Below are positions 18,234-27,725 of a stretch of 64,000 nt of DNA, one piece after another. A program made the translations under genes and the position numbers. The notes below the pieces were generated by a model. That model had not been told where the DNA came from. It ran no database searches and saw only the letters and a program-made list of their open reading frames with translations. This DNA comes from Albibacterium sp963696875. GTDB taxonomy: Bacteria; Bacteroidota; Bacteroidia; Sphingobacteriales; Sphingobacteriaceae. How positions within the stretch are numbered: position 1 is the stretch's first letter; each line of letters opens with the position of its first letter. The DNA is taken from the NCBI GenBank assembly GCA_963696875.1, contig CAVOLQ010000001.1, positions 682,001-746,000 on the forward strand, read 5' to 3'.

Positions 18234-18294
18234 TTATTGTGCCAATAAAGTTAGCAAATATTTTTGAATAAGCGAAATACCTTAGTTATTATTT

Positions 18295-18645
18295 ATGAAA
18301 ACATATATTTATATCCTTACTGATTGTAATCGTAGTTGTCTTCATGTCGGTTATACGGAAGATTTAGTAAAAACAATAGATTCTTACCAAGAGAAACGAG
18401 CATTATTTTTCGACTTTGGCTCTTTTGCTACGCGCCTTGTTTATTTTGAAGAATTTTCTTCAGACGAATTTGCATTAGCAAGATTCAGCCAATTGAGCGG
18501 TTTCACCCGTCCTCAAAAAGAATGTTTAATTCGCTCGCTTAACCCCAATTGGACCGACTTAGCTAATAATTTAAAACCTGCGTTTTCTTACCATCCAGGT
18601 GCAAAGTTTAAGCCGAATGTACCAAACGTAACATCATTTCGTTGA
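18295..18645 (+). CDS. GIY-YIG-like small protein
   Basis: 116 residues. The start MKTYIYILTDCNRSCLHVGYTEDL resembles the GIY-YIG core (YVYIL...YVGxT), although the central GIY/YIG is only partly kept (YIYIL, HVGYT), and the later Arg/Glu/Asn residues of UvrC/SLX1-like nucleases are not clearly visible. It may be a non-catalytic family member. It is divergent from the S24 repressor, so both could share the 18217-18233 operator. Its 3' end overlaps by 58 nt the end of the convergent 1052-residue gene. Confidence 0.6.
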   Translation: MKTYIYILTDCNRSCLHVGYTEDLVKTIDSYQEKRALFFDFGSFATRLVYFEEFSSDEFALARFSQLSGFTRPQKECLIRSLNPNWTDLANNLKPAFSYHPGAKFKPNVPNVTSFR

Positions 18646-21600
18646 AAAGGAATTGCATAGTAAGGTTCAATTACAAAATAGCCAAACATGTTTATTCGCA
18701 GTGAAACCCCTGCGCTCATTGCCGGTACCCGTTCGAAAATATCAACTCTAGAACCATCCGGGTTAATACGCTCACCAACTTTATCAGGTGAACTTTTGAA
18801 TGCTATTTTTGAATCTTTTGTCCATGCTAATCCTGCATCAAAGAAGAAGTTAAGATCTGAAAACAATAGTTTTGAGGGAACCAATGCCAAGCGCTCTGGA
18901 CCAGTAAAAGGTATTCGAACTTCAAAGTTGGCAACTGCTATTCGTGTTCCCATCAATTGATTTAAATCGAAGCCGTTATTTAAACCTTGCCTATTATAGA
19001 AAGCTGAGCTTTCATATCCTCGGATCAAATAGGGGTATCCTAAAAATAGCGGATATAAAGCATTCTCGTCTCTTCCCATTCTCATGTAAGTGTATGCTCT
19101 TGCCGCCAATGTTACTGGTTTGTAGCGATTGTATTTTCTTACATCAAAAGTATATGCGGTAAAATTGAAATCGCCAAAGTATTGCTCGGCGCCGATTCGA
19201 TAACGATACCCTTCAAGTGGAGCTGCAATTCCAAAGTTGGAATTATCGCCAACAAATGCAGCATTTACTTGCTGAATAGTAAAAGCTTTAAAATTGGAAC
19301 CATAGGTCTTTGCTGCTTCATCTAAAGGAAGCTTATGTCGGTCACTAAAGAAAGGAAAACTAGATAATATGTTTCCGTTTGCATCAGCATGATAGTAAGT
19401 GGCATACCGGTCGATTCGGTAACTATAATGTGCAAATGCGGCTCCAGCTTCAATACGTTTTGTGCGTGAAAAAGGAAAGGCTACAAAGCCTTCCACTTGC
19501 TCCTGGAAGGTTCGGATAATATCATAATTTTGAGAAACAGCGTAGCCAGTTTGGAAATTTGGGTTTTGTTCCAAACTATAAGATACTAAGCCAGAGACAA
19601 AAGGAATGTGTGAAACAGCCGCACCCCAATTTATTCTTCTAGCCTGGTTTATATAGGCGAATTGCCCCCCAAAATCATAAATTTCGCCGTTTATTGCTAA
19701 ACCCGCAAATATTTGGTTTCGACCCAAGATATCTGAGAAAATGCCTTGGATGCCACTAGATAATCCCGATCCATAACGTGTTCCCACAGCAACCCCAACA
19801 CCGCTACTAGCTAAGTAATCTAGTTTGAATTTTGGTCGGTAGTGGATTTGGTTTATTTTATTCGTGTTTATTTGAGAAAATCGATTAAAATTAGTCAAGT
19901 TTGTATTGACGACATCCACACCGCGAATCTGAAAGGGCGGTAACATTGCCGCTTGAAAATCGATAGCATCATTCGCAATTTCTACCGGTACAAACTCATC
20001 TCCTTTCGCGAGATATAAACTATATTTTTGGGCCCTATAATAGGAGTAAAGCACATCGTCATTCTCGGAAACGCTTAAAGCCGGAGAATATTCTGTTATT
20101 CCGCTAATTCCTGTAAAATAATCGGTTAGCTGCTCAGTTGAATTAGAGGCTAATTTGTAACGGTATAAATTTCTAAAACCATCACGGTTCGACAAAAAGT
20201 AGATCTCTGAATCATCTGCTGAAAACTGCGGATTTAAATTATTAGCATTAAGGAATACAGGTAGGTTCTCAATATTACGATTACTAAGATCCATAATGGC
20301 AAGGTTAAAATTAATTTCTACACCTCTATTGTTTTCCATACTTAATCGATCATAGCTAAAAACAATGCGTTTTCCATCATTAGAAAAAGCCGGCTGCGTC
20401 TCAGAAAACGCATCATCGGTTAGTTGATCAAGTTTTTTTGTGTCAAAATGGTATTGATAGAGATCACTCTGGCCTTGTTTTAATCCGGCAAAAATCACAG
20501 AATTCCCATCTGGAGACCATGTGATATTGCTAAATTCTCCAACTTCTCCCATCCCTTCAGCTAATAATGTTTTGCCGTTATTGACATCCACAATAATTAA
20601 TTTATTCCGTCCCTCATCAAATGCGCTAAATGCAAACCTGCGGCTGTCGGGTGAAAAGGATCCGGCAGATTCTATAAAGCTAAATTCATCGACATGGCTA
20701 TTTGTCAATTTGCTGGTCAGTTTTCTGATAATCTTTCCCGTTTGTGCTTCGGCTAAAAATAAATCAATACTAAATAAGTCCTTCTCAGATAAAAAGGCAA
20801 TCAATTTTCCATCTGGTGATATGGCAGGAGCAACGTTCATGTTCCCAGCATTATTCTTATCTACAATCAATTTTCCAATGGGAACCTGGGCTGTATCTTT
20901 TAATAAAGGTTTGTAAGCATTTTCTATTGTATTTTTCCATAGCCTTGATAATGTCGGTTCATCGTATCCAAAAACGCGTTTTATCGCAGCCTGATAACCA
21001 AGTTTGGCGGTAGCTCGAAATAGGGGAACTATTACCGTATCGCCATATGTAGAACCTATATAAGACCAGAATGCTTGCCCATAACGATAGGGAAAATATT
21101 TATTTGTCTCCGTAAGATCCTTCAGCGTTGGAATATCTTTGTTTAGATAAGCATCACGCATCCACATTGCTGTAAAAGCATCTTTTTTTCCGATAGAAAG
21201 ATATTCAGCCATCCCCTCCACCATCCAAAGGGGTAAATTTCCTATATTTTCAAGTCGGGTCGAGTCCCCTTCAATCAGGGTATGGTATTGAAAAGCATGG
21301 ACAAGCTCATGTCCTAAAACATGGCGAGTTTGATTATTAATTAACATGATTGGCATTACAACCCTGTTTTTGAACCCTTCGGTAACCCCACCGGTACCTA
21401 CGCCTATTTCACCTTGGATAGCTGTTGTTTGTTGAAAGTCAGGATGGTTATTATAAATAATCATCGGGTTTTTACGTTCAAAGGTATCTCTGAAAACTTG
21501 TTGATGGAGATCATACCATACTTCACTCTCTTTTATAGTCTTTTGTAACAAACTATCGTTTTTCATGTAATAATAAAAGTCAAAATGCGGACTTTCTTTT

Positions 21601-21746
21601 ACTTTGAATTCGAGTTTTTTATAACGCATCTTGTTTTGCCCAAAATACTGAGCCTGAACATTTGCGGAATTGAAAACCAATAAAAAAGTAAAAATGCTAC
21701 AAAAAGTGAATAGGGCTTTTTGAGATAATGTACAGGTATGTTTCAT
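18588..21746 (-). CDS. Secreted metallopeptidase-like/TolB propeller/beta-barrel protein
   Basis: 1052 residues. Signal peptide (about 1-32, ending VQAQ); gluzincin-like peptidase domain with HELVHAFQY (about 145-153) and downstream WMVEGMAEYLS; TolB/WD40-like beta-propeller repeats (about 290-590; recurrent PAISPDGKLIAF, GSFSPDSRRFAFS, ITWSPDGNSVIFAG); and a C-terminal outer-membrane barrel resembling bacterial surface antigen (about 650-1052). Likely an outer-membrane or surface protein. Both histidines and Glu of HExxH are present, so peptidase activity is possible; the substrate is unknown. The end overlaps the convergent GIY-YIG-like gene. Confidence 0.82.
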   Translation of the reverse strand: MKHTCTLSQKALFTFCSIFTFLLVFNSANVQAQYFGQNKMRYKKLEFKVKESPHFDFYYYMKNDSLLQKTIKESEVWYDLHQQVFRDTFERKNPMIIYNNHPDFQQTTAIQGEIGVGTGGVTEGFKNRVVMPIMLINNQTRHVLGHELVHAFQYHTLIEGDSTRLENIGNLPLWMVEGMAEYLSIGKKDAFTAMWMRDAYLNKDIPTLKDLTETNKYFPYRYGQAFWSYIGSTYGDTVIVPLFRATAKLGYQAAIKRVFGYDEPTLSRLWKNTIENAYKPLLKDTAQVPIGKLIVDKNNAGNMNVAPAISPDGKLIAFLSEKDLFSIDLFLAEAQTGKIIRKLTSKLTNSHVDEFSFIESAGSFSPDSRRFAFSAFDEGRNKLIIVDVNNGKTLLAEGMGEVGEFSNITWSPDGNSVIFAGLKQGQSDLYQYHFDTKKLDQLTDDAFSETQPAFSNDGKRIVFSYDRLSMENNRGVEINFNLAIMDLSNRNIENLPVFLNANNLNPQFSADDSEIYFLSNRDGFRNLYRYKLASNSTEQLTDYFTGISGITEYSPALSVSENDDVLYSYYRAQKYSLYLAKGDEFVPVEIANDAIDFQAAMLPPFQIRGVDVVNTNLTNFNRFSQINTNKINQIHYRPKFKLDYLASSGVGVAVGTRYGSGLSSGIQGIFSDILGRNQIFAGLAINGEIYDFGGQFAYINQARRINWGAAVSHIPFVSGLVSYSLEQNPNFQTGYAVSQNYDIIRTFQEQVEGFVAFPFSRTKRIEAGAAFAHYSYRIDRYATYYHADANGNILSSFPFFSDRHKLPLDEAAKTYGSNFKAFTIQQVNAAFVGDNSNFGIAAPLEGYRYRIGAEQYFGDFNFTAYTFDVRKYNRYKPVTLAARAYTYMRMGRDENALYPLFLGYPYLIRGYESSAFYNRQGLNNGFDLNQLMGTRIAVANFEVRIPFTGPERLALVPSKLLFSDLNFFFDAGLAWTKDSKIAFKSSPDKVGERINPDGSRVDIFERVPAMSAGVSLRINMFGYFVIEPYYAIPFQRNDVTFGTFGLNFAPGW

Positions 21747-21906
21747 CAGAATAAATTGTTTTAGCTATAATGAGAGAATTATTCATTTTGTTTTAAATTC
21801 AATACTCATCATGATTTCACAGTCACTATATTTAAACGGCTTTGTAACACGATTTGGTTAAAGATATATTTTTTATTCCTAAATGAGCGTTAAATTGTGT
21901 TTTCAT

Positions 21907-24219
21907 CTATAAATTTAAATTCAATAGATCAGATCCCATCACTAAACTATCCAATCGAGGCAAAGTCAAAGTACTGTCGTTAGATAACGAGTCTGGTACC
22001 GCTGGCGCTACAATTCTGGGTGATGGGCAATTATATTCCCTTGCTATTTCAACCGTCGGTTTTGGAAAAGGACCGTAAGTATAACCACTTTTTTCGTCAT
22101 GATAAAGTTCTTCCATAAACATACCGAAAATTGGTAAAGCTGTATGCGATCCCTCTCCAGTTGCCGATGTTCGGAAATGAATGCTTCTCTCATCATTTCC
22201 TACCCATACACCCGTCACTAAATCTTTGCTCATTCCCATATACCAGCCATCAACATAGTCAGAAGAGGTCCCTGTTTTTCCAGCTATCTGATTGTTTTTT
22301 TTCCATAAATCCCATTCCCATAAGGATTGCGATGTACCCCCGGGCTCTTCCATCGTCCCTCTTAGCATATAAACCATTAGCCAGGCTACTTCTTCACTTA
22401 ACACTCTTTTCTTCTTAGTTTTAAATTCAGCCAGAAGCTTGCCTTTATTATCTGTAATTTTATTTACTAATATCGGGTCAACTGTATAGCCGGTATTTAA
22501 GAAAGTAGCATAAGATTTAACCATTTCAAAAACACTAACATCATTTGAGCCCAACCCAACGGAGGGTACAGATTCCAAAGCACTTTCAATGCCACAAAGG
22601 TGTGCGCTTTCTACTACTTTGTCCCAGCCTACAGTCTCAGTTAACTGTGCGGTAACCGAGTTAATGGAACGCCCCATGGCATGGCGTAATGACATGTTTT
22701 GATAGGTGAAGTTCCAATCTGCATTTTTAGGCAGCCAAGTCAACTCTTTACCGTTTTCTAAATAGGTTATCTTTACCGGCTTATCCTCAAATTTATCACA
22801 AGGTGACATACCCTGCTGAAGTGCTGTAAGGTAAACAAAGGGCTTAAAAGTTGATCCTGCTTGTCTCTTTGCTTGATCAACATGATCAAATTTATAATAT
22901 TGATGGTTAATACCACCTACCCATACTTTTATTTCACCGTTAAATGGATCCATAGACATCATGCCTGTATTTAACAAGCGTACATAATGCTCTAGAGAAT
23001 CTAGGGTGGAATAGTTTACTTTTTTCATTCCATCCCAGGTGAAGATTTCCATTTCCTTGGGTCTTTCCAAATAAAGTTCGATGCTATCCGGAGAATTGGG
23101 GAATTTCTTTTTTAGGGATTCATAGATGGGTAGTTTCTTGGCCAGGTTTTCAAGAAAATTCTCAATTACCTTGCCTTCTGTATCTCGCCAAGGCAATTCT
23201 CCAGCCCATGCATTGTTCAACCGGTTTTGCAATACCTGCATCTGTTTAGCCACAACCTTTTCCGCTTTTTCTTGCATCCGAGAGTCTATGGTGGTATAAA
23301 TCCGTAGGCCGTCTTTATAAATATCGTAATCGTTTTCTTCAGCCCAGTCTTTCAGATACCTTAGAACTGCAGCTCTCAGATAAGAATCTCCCGTCGAGAG
23401 TTCATCCAGTTTCCCGTCGTTAAGAGATAAATCTTCGGCGGAATAATTTTCAAATTCCTGTTCGGTAATAAAAGAGGCTTTTTGCATTTGAGAAAGAACA
23501 ACGTTCCTTCGGTTTACTGCATTTTCTGGGTTTCTTTTAGGATTGTATAAGGTAGTCGCCTTAAGCATTCCAATTAGTAAAGCTGCTTGGGGAGTATTTA
23601 ATTCAACGGCGGAAACATTGAAATACCGTCTGGCTGCAGTTTCAATACCATAGGTATTGTTCCCAAAAGAAACGGTATTCAAATACATGGTCAAGATCTC
23701 ATCCTTTTTATATTTTCTTTCCAATTTGTAGGCTGTCATCCATTCCTTGAATTTTATAACGCCCATTTTTATTCCGGGTACTTTCCCAAGCAGTCCAGCC
23801 TGTTCAGTATGTCTCGTTTGGTAAAGGTTTTTCGCCAATTGTTGTGTAATTGTGCTTCCGCCTCGTTTATCTCCTTTTGCAGTGGATAATAAACTCGATG
23901 CGATCGCCCAAAAATCAACACCTGAATGTTTGAAAAAACGTATGTCTTCGGTCGCCACCAAAGCATTTATTACATTCTGTGAGATACTGTCGTAAGTAAC
24001 TAGTGATCGGTTCTCTTTAAAATAAGTACCAATTAATACGCTGTCGGCAGTATATAATTCGGATGCGGTATTTAATATGGGTGATTGAATGTCCGTCCGA
24101 TTGGGAGAATAGCCAAATAGCCAGAGAAAATTGAGTTCAACAGCGCATATCAGCAAAATCAAAAAATAAATTGCGATAGTGAAATAACGGAGGAATTTAT
24201 TTTTAATTCTTTTAAACAT
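21907..24219 (-). CDS. Bifunctional penicillin-binding protein 1A
   Basis: 770 residues. One N-terminal membrane segment (about 12-33); GT51 glycosyltransferase (about 60-235) with VATEDIRFFKHSGVD and GGSTITQQLAKNLYQ; transpeptidase (about 420-700) with the SxxK motif in AGSTFKPF, the second motif near MGRSINSVTA and KTGT in AGKTGTSSDY. It polymerises and cross-links peptidoglycan at the inner membrane. It is divergent from the CHAD gene, with a 155-nt gap. All catalytic motifs intact. Confidence 0.94.
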   Translation of the reverse strand: MFKRIKNKFLRYFTIAIYFLILLICAVELNFLWLFGYSPNRTDIQSPILNTASELYTADSVLIGTYFKENRSLVTYDSISQNVINALVATEDIRFFKHSGVDFWAIASSLLSTAKGDKRGGSTITQQLAKNLYQTRHTEQAGLLGKVPGIKMGVIKFKEWMTAYKLERKYKKDEILTMYLNTVSFGNNTYGIETAARRYFNVSAVELNTPQAALLIGMLKATTLYNPKRNPENAVNRRNVVLSQMQKASFITEQEFENYSAEDLSLNDGKLDELSTGDSYLRAAVLRYLKDWAEENDYDIYKDGLRIYTTIDSRMQEKAEKVVAKQMQVLQNRLNNAWAGELPWRDTEGKVIENFLENLAKKLPIYESLKKKFPNSPDSIELYLERPKEMEIFTWDGMKKVNYSTLDSLEHYVRLLNTGMMSMDPFNGEIKVWVGGINHQYYKFDHVDQAKRQAGSTFKPFVYLTALQQGMSPCDKFEDKPVKITYLENGKELTWLPKNADWNFTYQNMSLRHAMGRSINSVTAQLTETVGWDKVVESAHLCGIESALESVPSVGLGSNDVSVFEMVKSYATFLNTGYTVDPILVNKITDNKGKLLAEFKTKKKRVLSEEVAWLMVYMLRGTMEEPGGTSQSLWEWDLWKKNNQIAGKTGTSSDYVDGWYMGMSKDLVTGVWVGNDERSIHFRTSATGEGSHTALPIFGMFMEELYHDEKSGYTYGPFPKPTVEIAREYNCPSPRIVAPAVPDSLSNDSTLTLPRLDSLVMGSDLLNLNL

Positions 24220-24374
24220 AAGGTAAATATCAAGAATGTTTTGGGAATAACACTTATTTGAAATGAAAAAGTACTGATTAGGCGTTGAAATTAGTATCTA
24301 ATCATTTTTCACTGTTTTAAGAAACAAATAAAAAACATCTACTCCTTTATTCTATTTCATATCTAAACTTATTA

Positions 24375-25184
24375 GTGTTTGGTATGAAGTTGAAGCACTT
24401 AAAAAAAACATTTAACAAAAGAATTAAATTATTGCGAAGATATTTTTTTGAAAAAGACTTGCTCGATAATTTGGAACAAATCCACCAATTTAGAATTGCC
24501 TATAAAAGAGTAAGGGCAGTGATTAGGTTGATGGCATTGGAGCAAATAAAAGCAAAAAATCTACTTAAAAAAGTCAAAAACTTGTATCTATTACTCGGAA
24601 ATATTAGGAGCTTTCAAATTCTATATCAGAGTATTGAAAACTATTATAAGCACACAGGTTTGGAATCTAGGGAATATTTAATAAAGCTTTCTAAAAGAAT
24701 TTTTAAAGTGAAGAGAAGGTATAGTGTCTTGGAAAAACAAATCTCTTTCAATAAATTATATATTGATTTGGAGAAATATACCCCTGTTAAACTACATAAT
24801 AAGCCAATCAGGAACTATATTAATACTCAAATTGAAGCGCTGAATGAAAATATAGATCATCCTACCGATGAAGGCATTCATTTAATCCGGAAAATTCTAA
24901 AGGACTTTCAATATACGTCTAAGCTATTGCTTTCTATCAAAGGGGATGAAACTTCTATTTTGGAAGATGTTCAAAAACTTAAGGAGGTTACTGATTTTAT
25001 AGGGAACTATAATGATCTGCGAATAAATAGGATGCACTTAAGCTCCTTGTCTTACAAAGTTCCACTAGAAGAACAGAGGATATTAAAGCAGCTAAAAAAA
25101 GAATGGCTTGAGAAAAAGAAATTACAGAAAGAGAAAGTATTGAACAGCATTAAGGTACTTGTTTCGAATAATGCGCTTCGATAA
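24375..25184 (+). CDS. CHAD-domain protein
   Basis: 269 residues, strongly helical and basic, with conserved-histidine helices: IHQFRIAYKRVRAVIRLM (about 35-52) and IHLIRKILKDFQYTSKLL (about 175-192). CHAD domains bind polyphosphate and are often fused or linked to CYTH triphosphatases; no CYTH gene is near. Likely a cytoplasmic polyphosphate-binding protein. It is followed by a long inverted repeat that may end transcription. Confidence 0.8.
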   Translation: MFGMKLKHLKKTFNKRIKLLRRYFFEKDLLDNLEQIHQFRIAYKRVRAVIRLMALEQIKAKNLLKKVKNLYLLLGNIRSFQILYQSIENYYKHTGLESREYLIKLSKRIFKVKRRYSVLEKQISFNKLYIDLEKYTPVKLHNKPIRNYINTQIEALNENIDHPTDEGIHLIRKILKDFQYTSKLLLSIKGDETSILEDVQKLKEVTDFIGNYNDLRINRMHLSSLSYKVPLEEQRILKQLKKEWLEKKKLQKEKVLNSIKVLVSNNALR

Positions 25185-25226
25185 AATTAGTTAAGTTCGG
25201 TAGTATTTCATAATCTGTGTAAGTAG

Positions 25227-25288
25227 AAAAGTTATTCTGAAAAGTTTTTTAGCCTCCAAGCTCAAAATAACTTTTCGGAATAACTTTT
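25227..25288. repeat. 20-bp inverted repeat between CHAD gene and IS256 stub
   Basis: AAAAGTTATTCTGAAAAGTT (25227-25246) and its reverse complement with one mismatch (25269-25288), 22-nt loop. It may be a strong bidirectional terminator or an end sequence left by an insertion element. It stands 28 nt upstream of the IS256 transposase fragment. Confidence 0.7.
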
Positions 25289-25315
25289 TGATTATTTTTA
25301 ACCCTTACATTAGAT

Positions 25316-25545
25316 ATGATTGACAAAGAACGATTATTGAACGACAAGGATTTCTACAAGTCTTTTAAAAACGGAGAGGACCTGACCTCTTTCTTCAAGC
25401 AGATGCACAAACGGGCGGTGGAGCACATGCTCGAGGCCGAACTTGACGGGCATCTGGACAACGAAAAGCACGAAAAGAGCACCCAGGTCAATTATCGGAA
25501 CGGCCATGGGACCTAGAAGATAAAAACGTCCTATGGACATGAGCG
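25316..25545 (+). pseudogene. IS256-family (mutator) transposase, N-terminal stub
   Basis: Codons 1-66 match the start of IS256-type transposases (helical N-terminus, then HMLEAELDGHLDNEKHEKS and the NYRNGHG motif). A TAG at 25514 interrupts where Lys is expected, and after about ten more readable codons (KIKTSYG) similarity stops abruptly. A full enzyme is about 400 residues, so the catalytic DDE core is absent. GC is clearly higher than in the neighbours, a sign of foreign origin. Dead remnant. Confidence 0.85.
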
Positions 25546-25860
25546 TTAATAGAATATTGGCCCATCCTCGATGTCATCAATCATATCCTCATTTTCCAAA
25601 ATTTCTTCCTCTCCGATCGTAACTTCTTCCTCTCCAATCGTGACTTCCTCCTCTCCAATCGTGACTTCCTCCTCTCCAATTGTGACGTCATTGCCAATAT
25701 TGTCATCGTCCGTATTGTTTCTCTCTTTCTTATAAATTCCTATATCTTCAGCGGGATTTTTCTCTTTATTTGTTTGATTTTCTTTGTTATCAGGGGAATC
25801 TCCGTTTGCATTTTGAGAGTTTACTTCATCTCTCCGCATATTTTTATTTTTATTGTCCAT
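25546..25860 (-). CDS. Acidic low-complexity repeat protein
   Basis: Hypothetical. I choose the ATG at 25860 (MDNKNKNMRRDEVNSQ), giving 104 residues; an in-frame upstream start at 25920 is possible. The N-half is Asn/Asp/Lys-rich, followed by four heptapeptides VTIGEEE encoded by 21-bp tandem repeats, and an acidic tail. No signal peptide or membrane segment. The last codons abut the IS256 remnant, so its 3' end may be an insertion product. Function unknown; it may be a true small disordered protein or a decayed reading frame. Confidence 0.5.
   Translation of the reverse strand: MDNKNKNMRRDEVNSQNANGDSPDNKENQTNKEKNPAEDIGIYKKERNNTDDDNIGNDVTIGEEEVTIGEEEVTIGEEEVTIGEEEILENEDMIDDIEDGPIFY
25608..25688. 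repeat. 21-bp in-frame tandem repeat
   Basis: Three full and one partial 21-bp units (25608-25628, 25629-25649, 25650-25670, 25671-25688) encode VTIGEEE on the minus strand. Units 2 and 3 are identical, which suggests recent duplication or slippage; unit length is a multiple of three, so changes in number keep the frame. Confidence 0.9.
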
Positions 25861-26015
25861 AATGAATTGCTTTAAAAATAACTTTTTTATAACCAATTTT
25901 GTAATGGATTGTTTTTGCATTGCCGAGCCGCAACTTACTCTTATTCAATCCTGTTTTGTACCTTTGAAGAAACAGAATTTTAATAGCGGGTATTACATAA
26001 AAATCAAAATAAATA

Positions 26016-26690
26016 ATGAATCCAACGTTTCCATCATCAGGTTTTGATTTTTTAAAAGAATTAGACAATAACAACAATAGAGAGTGGTTTGTTGCCAATA
26101 AGGAGACATTCGATATTACATTTAAAGAGGTAAAATCATTTTTTAAGAGCATCCATGATCAGATGGCCAAAAAGGATTCAATAGAAAAATTTCATGTCCA
26201 TCGCATTTATCGGGATGTACGATTTTCTAAAGATAAAACACCTTATAAAACCTATTTTGGATTGCATTTAGGAAGAAAAAAACCACACTTAAGAGGCGGC
26301 TATTATATAAGTATAGAACCTGGGAAAAGTTTTGTGGGAGGAGGTTTTTGGGAACCCAATAAAGAAGATTTAAACCGCATTAGAAAAGAAATTGAATTGG
26401 ATGACTCTGAATTTAGAAACATACTTTCAGCTCCCAAATTCGTAAATACTTTTGGAGAATTGAAGGGGGAAGAGCTCAAAACAGCACCCAGGGGTTTTGA
26501 TAAAGAACACCACGCTATTGATTTATTACGAAAAAAACAATTCTTGGTAATGCGTTCTTTTACCGATGAGGAAGTGTTATATCCAGGCTTTTCAAAAGAA
26601 GTTATTGCAACCTTTGATGCGATGCGCCCTCTATTTGATTATTTGTCACTTGTACTTACCACAGACGCCAATGGTGAACCTTTGTTGTAG
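26016..26690 (+). CDS. DUF2461/TIGR02453-family protein
   Basis: 224 residues. Family signatures: FLKELDNNNNREWFVANK (about 10-27), HRIYRDVRFSKDKTPYKTYF (about 65-84), GGYYISIEPGKSFVGGGFW and the C-terminal FTDEEVLYPGF. The protein family is widespread, cytoplasmic and functionally uncharacterised. Single-gene unit. Confidence 0.88.
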   Translation: MNPTFPSSGFDFLKELDNNNNREWFVANKETFDITFKEVKSFFKSIHDQMAKKDSIEKFHVHRIYRDVRFSKDKTPYKTYFGLHLGRKKPHLRGGYYISIEPGKSFVGGGFWEPNKEDLNRIRKEIELDDSEFRNILSAPKFVNTFGELKGEELKTAPRGFDKEHHAIDLLRKKQFLVMRSFTDEEVLYPGFSKEVIATFDAMRPLFDYLSLVLTTDANGEPLL

Positions 26691-26972
26691 AACCACAAGA
26701 TGGCTCGGTATCATCTAGATAATTTATGTATCCTATTTTATGGCAGCCTGATAAAATTTCCGGAATAAATTCCATTGATTTTCATTTTTGAACTAATCCA
26801 CTAAAATTATCAAACAAAAGGCTATTTAATCTCTTAAGGCAGTAGGTAAAATGATGAATAATGAAAACAAGAATCTTAGTGGAATCTTGGATTAGAAGTA
26901 TCTGGCTCGAGCGATTGATAACCGGAGCAAGATTTCTCAGGCAGCTTGCAATAAAATAAAAACATAAAGAAA

Positions 26973-27416
26973 ATGACAACACATGACAGCACCTCAATTT
27001 TTCCGCAAGGCGAAAAATTGTCGAACGAATGGTTTAGCGGTAACGCATTTTTACATTCATTATTAGTAAGAGATAAAAACATTGATTTTGCGTTAGGGAA
27101 TGTAACCTTTGAACCCGGAGCTAGAACCCATTGGCACACCCACCCCAAAGGGCAGGTTTTAATTATTACAGAGGGTGAGGGTTTTTTTCAGGAAAAGGGT
27201 AAACCTGCAAAGAGAATTGAAAAAGGGAATGTAATAAATATACCGGAAAATCTTGAGCATTGGCATGGAGCTACCGCAACTACTAAGATGGTACACATTG
27301 CTATTACCAAGTATCAGGGTGACGAATTTGTTAGGTGGTTGAAACCCGTAACAGACGAAGAATATAATGAAGTAAATAGATTATTAAACGTAGCTTACTC
27401 GAGCCCAAATGGTTGA
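26973..27416 (+). CDS. Cupin-domain protein
   Basis: 147 residues forming one cupin barrel (about 38-120). Metal-binding motif 1 is THWHTHPKGQVLIITEGEG (about 51-69) and motif 2 is GNVINIPENLEHWHGA (about 84-99), with all usual His/Gln ligands. Close in pattern to the small (R)-mandelonitrile lyase-like/carboxymuconolactone-associated cupins; the reaction is not known here. In 26691-26972 upstream I see no gene. Confidence 0.82.
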   Translation: MTTHDSTSIFPQGEKLSNEWFSGNAFLHSLLVRDKNIDFALGNVTFEPGARTHWHTHPKGQVLIITEGEGFFQEKGKPAKRIEKGNVINIPENLEHWHGATATTKMVHIAITKYQGDEFVRWLKPVTDEEYNEVNRLLNVAYSSPNG

Positions 27417-27725
27417 TATTTTTCAGCTTCATGGCACCCAATTCCCTCAATGGGCCAACGCGACCTCGGATTTCATTCTTGTTTATTGATTCCAGCCAAA
27501 CATCACGTTTATCTTTGGCAGGCTACCACTTTCAAATACCACCCCGCCCTGTAACTAACATCTGATTGCTCATCCAAGCGGTCACCATTAAGAGTATCAT
27601 TCTTCCGATATCAACAGGAGTGACAATTTATTTATCAGCTTAGCGAAATAAATGTAGCGATTCGAATTTTAGAAACGTTCCCTAATAAATACTCATAATC
27701 AGATCAATCCACTTAAGAAAATAAC
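27417..27725. other. Gap with a possible minus-strand dehydrogenase relic
   Basis: No intact gene. On the minus strand (about 27420-27620) short reading frames broken by stops contain patterns like DIGRMILLMVTAWMSNQMLV followed by TGRGG, which resembles the C-terminus of a short-chain dehydrogenase. It is too degraded to call firmly. Confidence 0.25.

Noticed and set aside
25608..25688. CRISPR-like repeat array
   Set aside because: 21-bp units are contiguous and in frame inside a coding sequence.
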